DNA of 29,715 nt from a virus, in the IMG/VR virus record IMGVR_UViG_3300030329_003523, positions 1 through 29,715 of that record, one strand, 5' to 3'. Of this stretch, positions 26,972-29,715 are shown piece by piece (the stretch's first letter is position 1; each line of letters opens with the position of its first letter). The notes beneath the pieces were generated by a model that was not told the origin of the DNA, did no database searches, and saw only the letters and a list, made by a program, of their open reading frames with translations. Position numbers and translations under genes: made by a program.

Positions 26972-29715
26972 TTACTTATTATAGATATAGTAAAAATCTA
27001 TACCACTTTCTAAGTTCTTTTGTTTGACCCAATGACTTGGAATAATTGCACTTGTACGAACAGGTACTTGCCCAAGCAATCCAACAATAGCCCACTCTTT
27101 CGGTCTATCATTTCTTGCTATATACGGGATAGAAGGATCATAGCTATCACTATACTTTCTACGCTTTCCTGTAGTTTGTTTGAAGTTAGTGGCTGCTTTT
27201 TCTTCCTCAGTAGAGGGAACAACCACAGGCACTTTATTTCCTTCTTTATTAAGATAAAAATTAGATTCTTTTGTATGCCACCCTTTATCTCTGCCTACAT
27301 CAGCTCGTAATCTATAAGCTGGAATTTCGTCCTGATGATACCCATGACGATAAAGACCCTTACCATTTGCTCCCAATTCATCCCATGCTACATTTGTATA
27401 ATCTTCCATTTCATACTCATTCCACACATTACGAACATATTTGTCTTTCCATTTCAGACCATCTCCATGAACAGCTGTTCCCCTAGGTCTTATTACTCCT
27501 AATATTTTATCTTCTTCCCCTGCTTCTGCAAGTCTAATCTTATCGCCATCTAGCACAACACTCATTCCATACATATCTTTTACCGCATCATCAGAATCAA
27601 GCTCTGTTTTCCATTCAAAAAACTCAGCATAATCCCATTGATTATCTATCCATCCACCATCGGCTCTAGCGTTACCATCTGAATCAAAACGAAAAGTTTG
27701 ACCTGCGGTATTATCATTAAAATTTAATTCTAGTTGAGCACTTGCATTATGTTTGAAGTTGGCAATATCCTCAGAGTCATCACCTTGATCTGCGTAAAAA
27801 TATAATATCGCATGCTCGTCTTCACCACCAGCAATATTTAGATTAGTATTATCCGTACTGCCAGCCCCGATATGGAAATTAATTCTTCCTTCATTTGTAC
27901 CAAATCCTTGTGTAGCACCCTTGTTAATCTGACCATCACTTTCACCGTCCAACAAGCCCATCCAAATATCATTACCTGTTCCCCAAACAATTCCTTTGTC
28001 ATCGTCTAGATGAAGGTCTGAATTAAATTCAGCTAATCCAGCAACAATAAGTGTTGAAGCCATATCAACAGCACCGTCAATATCCACCACGTCAAGATTA
28101 GCCGTTCCATCTACGTCAATATCCCCGCTTATATCTAACGTAGCTGCGTCTATTTCACCTGCGACTGTTACTAATCCGTCTGCAACAGTTATCAAATCAG
28201 TATCATCAGTATGCCCAATCGTTGTTCCATTAATTAATACATTATCAATATCAAGAGAACCACCTGAAATAAGTCCAGTTGTAGTGATCGTTGAACTGCC
28301 TGTATCAATACTTCCAAATCCTGATGTGATCGAACCGCTATTTAACGCACCTGTTGTTACTATATTCCCACCACCTACGTTATGACTTGCAAAATATGTT
28401 GAAACTGTATCAACATTAGTCATACGCATAGTGCCACCATCATTGATTAAGATACCATCACCAGATGCTACGGCTGTCGTGCCTCTAGCTGTGCCACCAT
28501 CTATTAAATTTAATTCGGATGCTGTGGCTGATACTGCCGTGCTACCCAACACTAACTGTCCGTCAGGTACAACTACTCTAGCCGCACCATTAAAAATCAG
28601 ATCGTCTGCCGATGTATCCCATGTTATATTAGCCGAAGCTGTATCTCCGTAGAATATAATATCATAACCTTGATCATTAGCACCAACTGTAACTGTATTG
28701 TCAATTTGTACCGCACCATCTATATCTACTGCATCAAGGTTTGATGTGCCGTCAATATCTATATTTCCACTAATATCTAACTCTGTAGCAACTACTTTAT
28801 TATTAAAAGTTGCAGCACCTGCTTCTGACCCATCTAAAGTCAGCATCGTAATATCAGAGTTATTATCTGTACCTTTAAAAATAATATCTGTGTCATTAGC
28901 AGCAGCATCAATGGTTATATCTCCAGAAGATGTTGAAAGGGTGACTGCTCCATCACCTACAGTAAGATCGTCAGCAGCAATACTTCCACTTGTATAAGCG
29001 TTCAAAGCTGTAACAGCTACCTGTTTCATCGTTCCGTTATCGTTAAGAATAATTCTGTCATCATCAGCTATAGTAACTGAAGAAGCACTATTATCTCCAT
29101 CAAGAATATTTAGCTCTGCCGTAGTAGACGTCATTGTATCTAAGACATTAAGTTCAGCCGCAGTAGTGGTTACTGCTGTTCCACCAATAAGAAGCTTATC
29201 TTTAACAATATCAACAACAGCCCCACCTGCTGTCAAAAGTTTATCAGCACTTTCATCCCACAATAAATAAGCACCAGAGGTATCTCCAAAAAGTTTTACA
29301 TCTTTACCTGTTCCATCAACCCCTACTGTAAGTGTACCATCAAGCTGAACATCCCCATCTATATCTACATCATCTAAATTAGCTGTGCCGTCTATGTCAG
29401 CAGCTCCAGAAATATCTAAAGTAGTAGCATCTAATTCACCTGCTACTGTTAGAACACCACTTGCAACAGTTATTAGGTCTGTATCTGATGTGTGTCCTAT
29501 AGTAGCTCCGTTAATAATAACATTATCAACAGTAAGAGTAGTAAGCGTTCCTAAACTTGTAATATTACCTTGAGCCGCAGTTTGAAGTGTGCCTGTTACA
29601 TTCCCTGTAACATCTCCTGTTACATCTCCTTCTAAGTTGGCAACAATAGTTCCTGCTGTCCCTGATACTACATCCGAGCTAAAGGAAGCATCTGGAATAT
29701 AAGTAAGCTTCGGTG
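26972..29715 (-). CDS. Tail fibre/appendage protein, C-terminal part with autoproteolytic Peptidase G2-like domain
   Basis: This is the rest of the 1,596-residue fibre begun at 2169. The frame is open from the window end (TSGAYLLWDESADKLLTAGG around 29245-29280) to TAA at 26972; a shorter start at TTG 29263 is not real. The shaft has repeats such as LDISGDIDVDGTANLD (near 28080-28150, 28700-28790 and 29350-29440) and the 'TIGHTxDTDLITVA' block. The last about 230 residues begin WDYAEFFEWKTELDSDDAVK and include YGMSVVLDGDKIRLAEAGEE, matching the Peptidase G2 intramolecular chaperone domain of phi29-like appendages. That domain assists trimer folding and then cleaves itself off. It precedes the lysis cassette. 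Confidence 0.85.
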   Translation of the reverse strand, partial: PKLTYIPDASFSSDVVSGTAGTIVANLEGDVTGDVTGNVTGTLQTAAQGNITSLGTLTTLTVDNVIINGATIGHTSDTDLITVASGVLTVAGELDATTLDISGAADIDGTANLDDVDIDGDVQLDGTLTVGVDGTGKDVKLFGDTSGAYLLWDESADKLLTAGGAVVDIVKDKLLIGGTAVTTTAAELNVLDTMTSTTAELNILDGDNSASSVTIADDDRIILNDNGTMKQVAVTALNAYTSGSIAADDLTVGDGAVTLSTSSGDITIDAAANDTDIIFKGTDNNSDITMLTLDGSEAGAATFNNKVVATELDISGNIDIDGTSNLDAVDIDGAVQIDNTVTVGANDQGYDIIFYGDTASANITWDTSADDLIFNGAARVVVPDGQLVLGSTAVSATASELNLIDGGTARGTTAVASGDGILINDGGTMRMTNVDTVSTYFASHNVGGGNIVTTGALNSGSITSGFGSIDTGSSTITTTGLISGGSLDIDNVLINGTTIGHTDDTDLITVADGLVTVAGEIDAATLDISGDIDVDGTANLDVVDIDGAVDMASTLIVAGLAEFNSDLHLDDDKGIVWGTGNDIWMGLLDGESDGQINKGATQGFGTNEGRINFHIGAGSTDNTNLNIAGGEDEHAILYFYADQGDDSEDIANFKHNASAQLELNFNDNTAGQTFRFDSDGNARADGGWIDNQWDYAEFFEWKTELDSDDAVKDMYGMSVVLDGDKIRLAEAGEEDKILGVIRPRGTAVHGDGLKWKDKYVRNVWNEYEMEDYTNVAWDELGANGKGLYRHGYHQDEIPAYRLRADVGRDKGWHTKESNFYLNKEGNKVPVVVPSTEEEKAATNFKQTTGKRRKYSDSYDPSIPYIARNDRPKEWAIVGLLGQVPVRTSAIIPSHWVKQKNLESGIDFYYIYNK
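29594..29715. repeat. Terminal overlap, right copy (matches 1-122)
   Basis: Second copy of bases 1-122, with T at 29693 instead of C at 100. It keeps the fibre codon phase, so removing one copy joins the two fibre parts into a single uninterrupted frame of 4,791 bp. Confidence 0.85.

Noticed and set aside
28431-29573. Plus-strand ORFs opposite the fibre C-terminal part
   Set aside because: Antisense shadows of fibre repeats.
29263-29715. Fibre starting at TTG 29263
   Set aside because: The frame is open and repeat-like further upstream through the window edge and into the left end; TTG is internal.

Overview
The window looks like one complete genome of a small tailed phage (siphovirus-type, about 29.6 kb), given as a linear contig cut inside its largest gene. 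Bases 1-122 recur at 29594-29715 with one silent difference. A single long minus-strand reading frame passes through that overlap in phase, so the molecule closes to a circle of 29,593 bp (a circularly permuted or circularised assembly). The DNA is AT-rich, genes are packed with ATGA/TAATG-type overlaps, and the fibre belongs to the 'AELNxLDG' repeat type common in marine phages. An aquatic metagenomic phage is therefore the best guess. The GH108-type lysozyme and a lipoprotein-like lysis gene lean towards a Gram-negative host; the host itself cannot be named. No integrase, DNA polymerase, tRNA or CRISPR array was seen.

Layout. A divergent control region (7496-7679) holds two inverted repeats and a good sigma-70-like promoter. 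Rightward from it (7680-15160, plus strand) lies an early module of many small proteins, several with paired cysteines. It contains an XRE-like helix-turn-helix protein, a second HTH protein, an SSB-like protein ending DDLPF, a NinG-like HNH protein, a replication-initiator-like protein, a possible helicase-loader-like protein, and a terminal HTH regulator with a sigma-region-4-like domain. Two tandem terminator-like hairpins (8783-8886) followed by a second promoter (8932-8960) split this module into two transcription units.

Leftward from the control region (minus strand, 7495 down to 1, then 29593 down to 15139) lies the late module. Its order is small terminase, large terminase, portal, gpG/gp10-like morphogenesis protein, scaffold, major capsid, two small proteins, and a 1,596-residue fibre with a C-terminal autoproteolytic (Peptidase G2-like) domain. 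A cassette of small membrane and coiled-coil proteins with a hidden holin-like ORF follows, then lysozyme, metallophosphoesterase, head-tail connector, tail terminator candidate, major tail protein, tail assembly chaperones joined by a probable -1 frameshift, tape measure and two tail-tip proteins. The two arms converge and overlap by 22 bp at 15139-15160.

The most interesting points are the C CCC CCT slippery site in the tail chaperone genes, the nested hairpins directly upstream of the terminal HTH regulator, the tandem attenuator-like repeats, a probable ATA start codon in an 'ATAA' overlap, two small early genes that look interrupted (one by a frameshift, one by an in-frame stop), and the placement of fibre and lysis genes between the head and tail modules.
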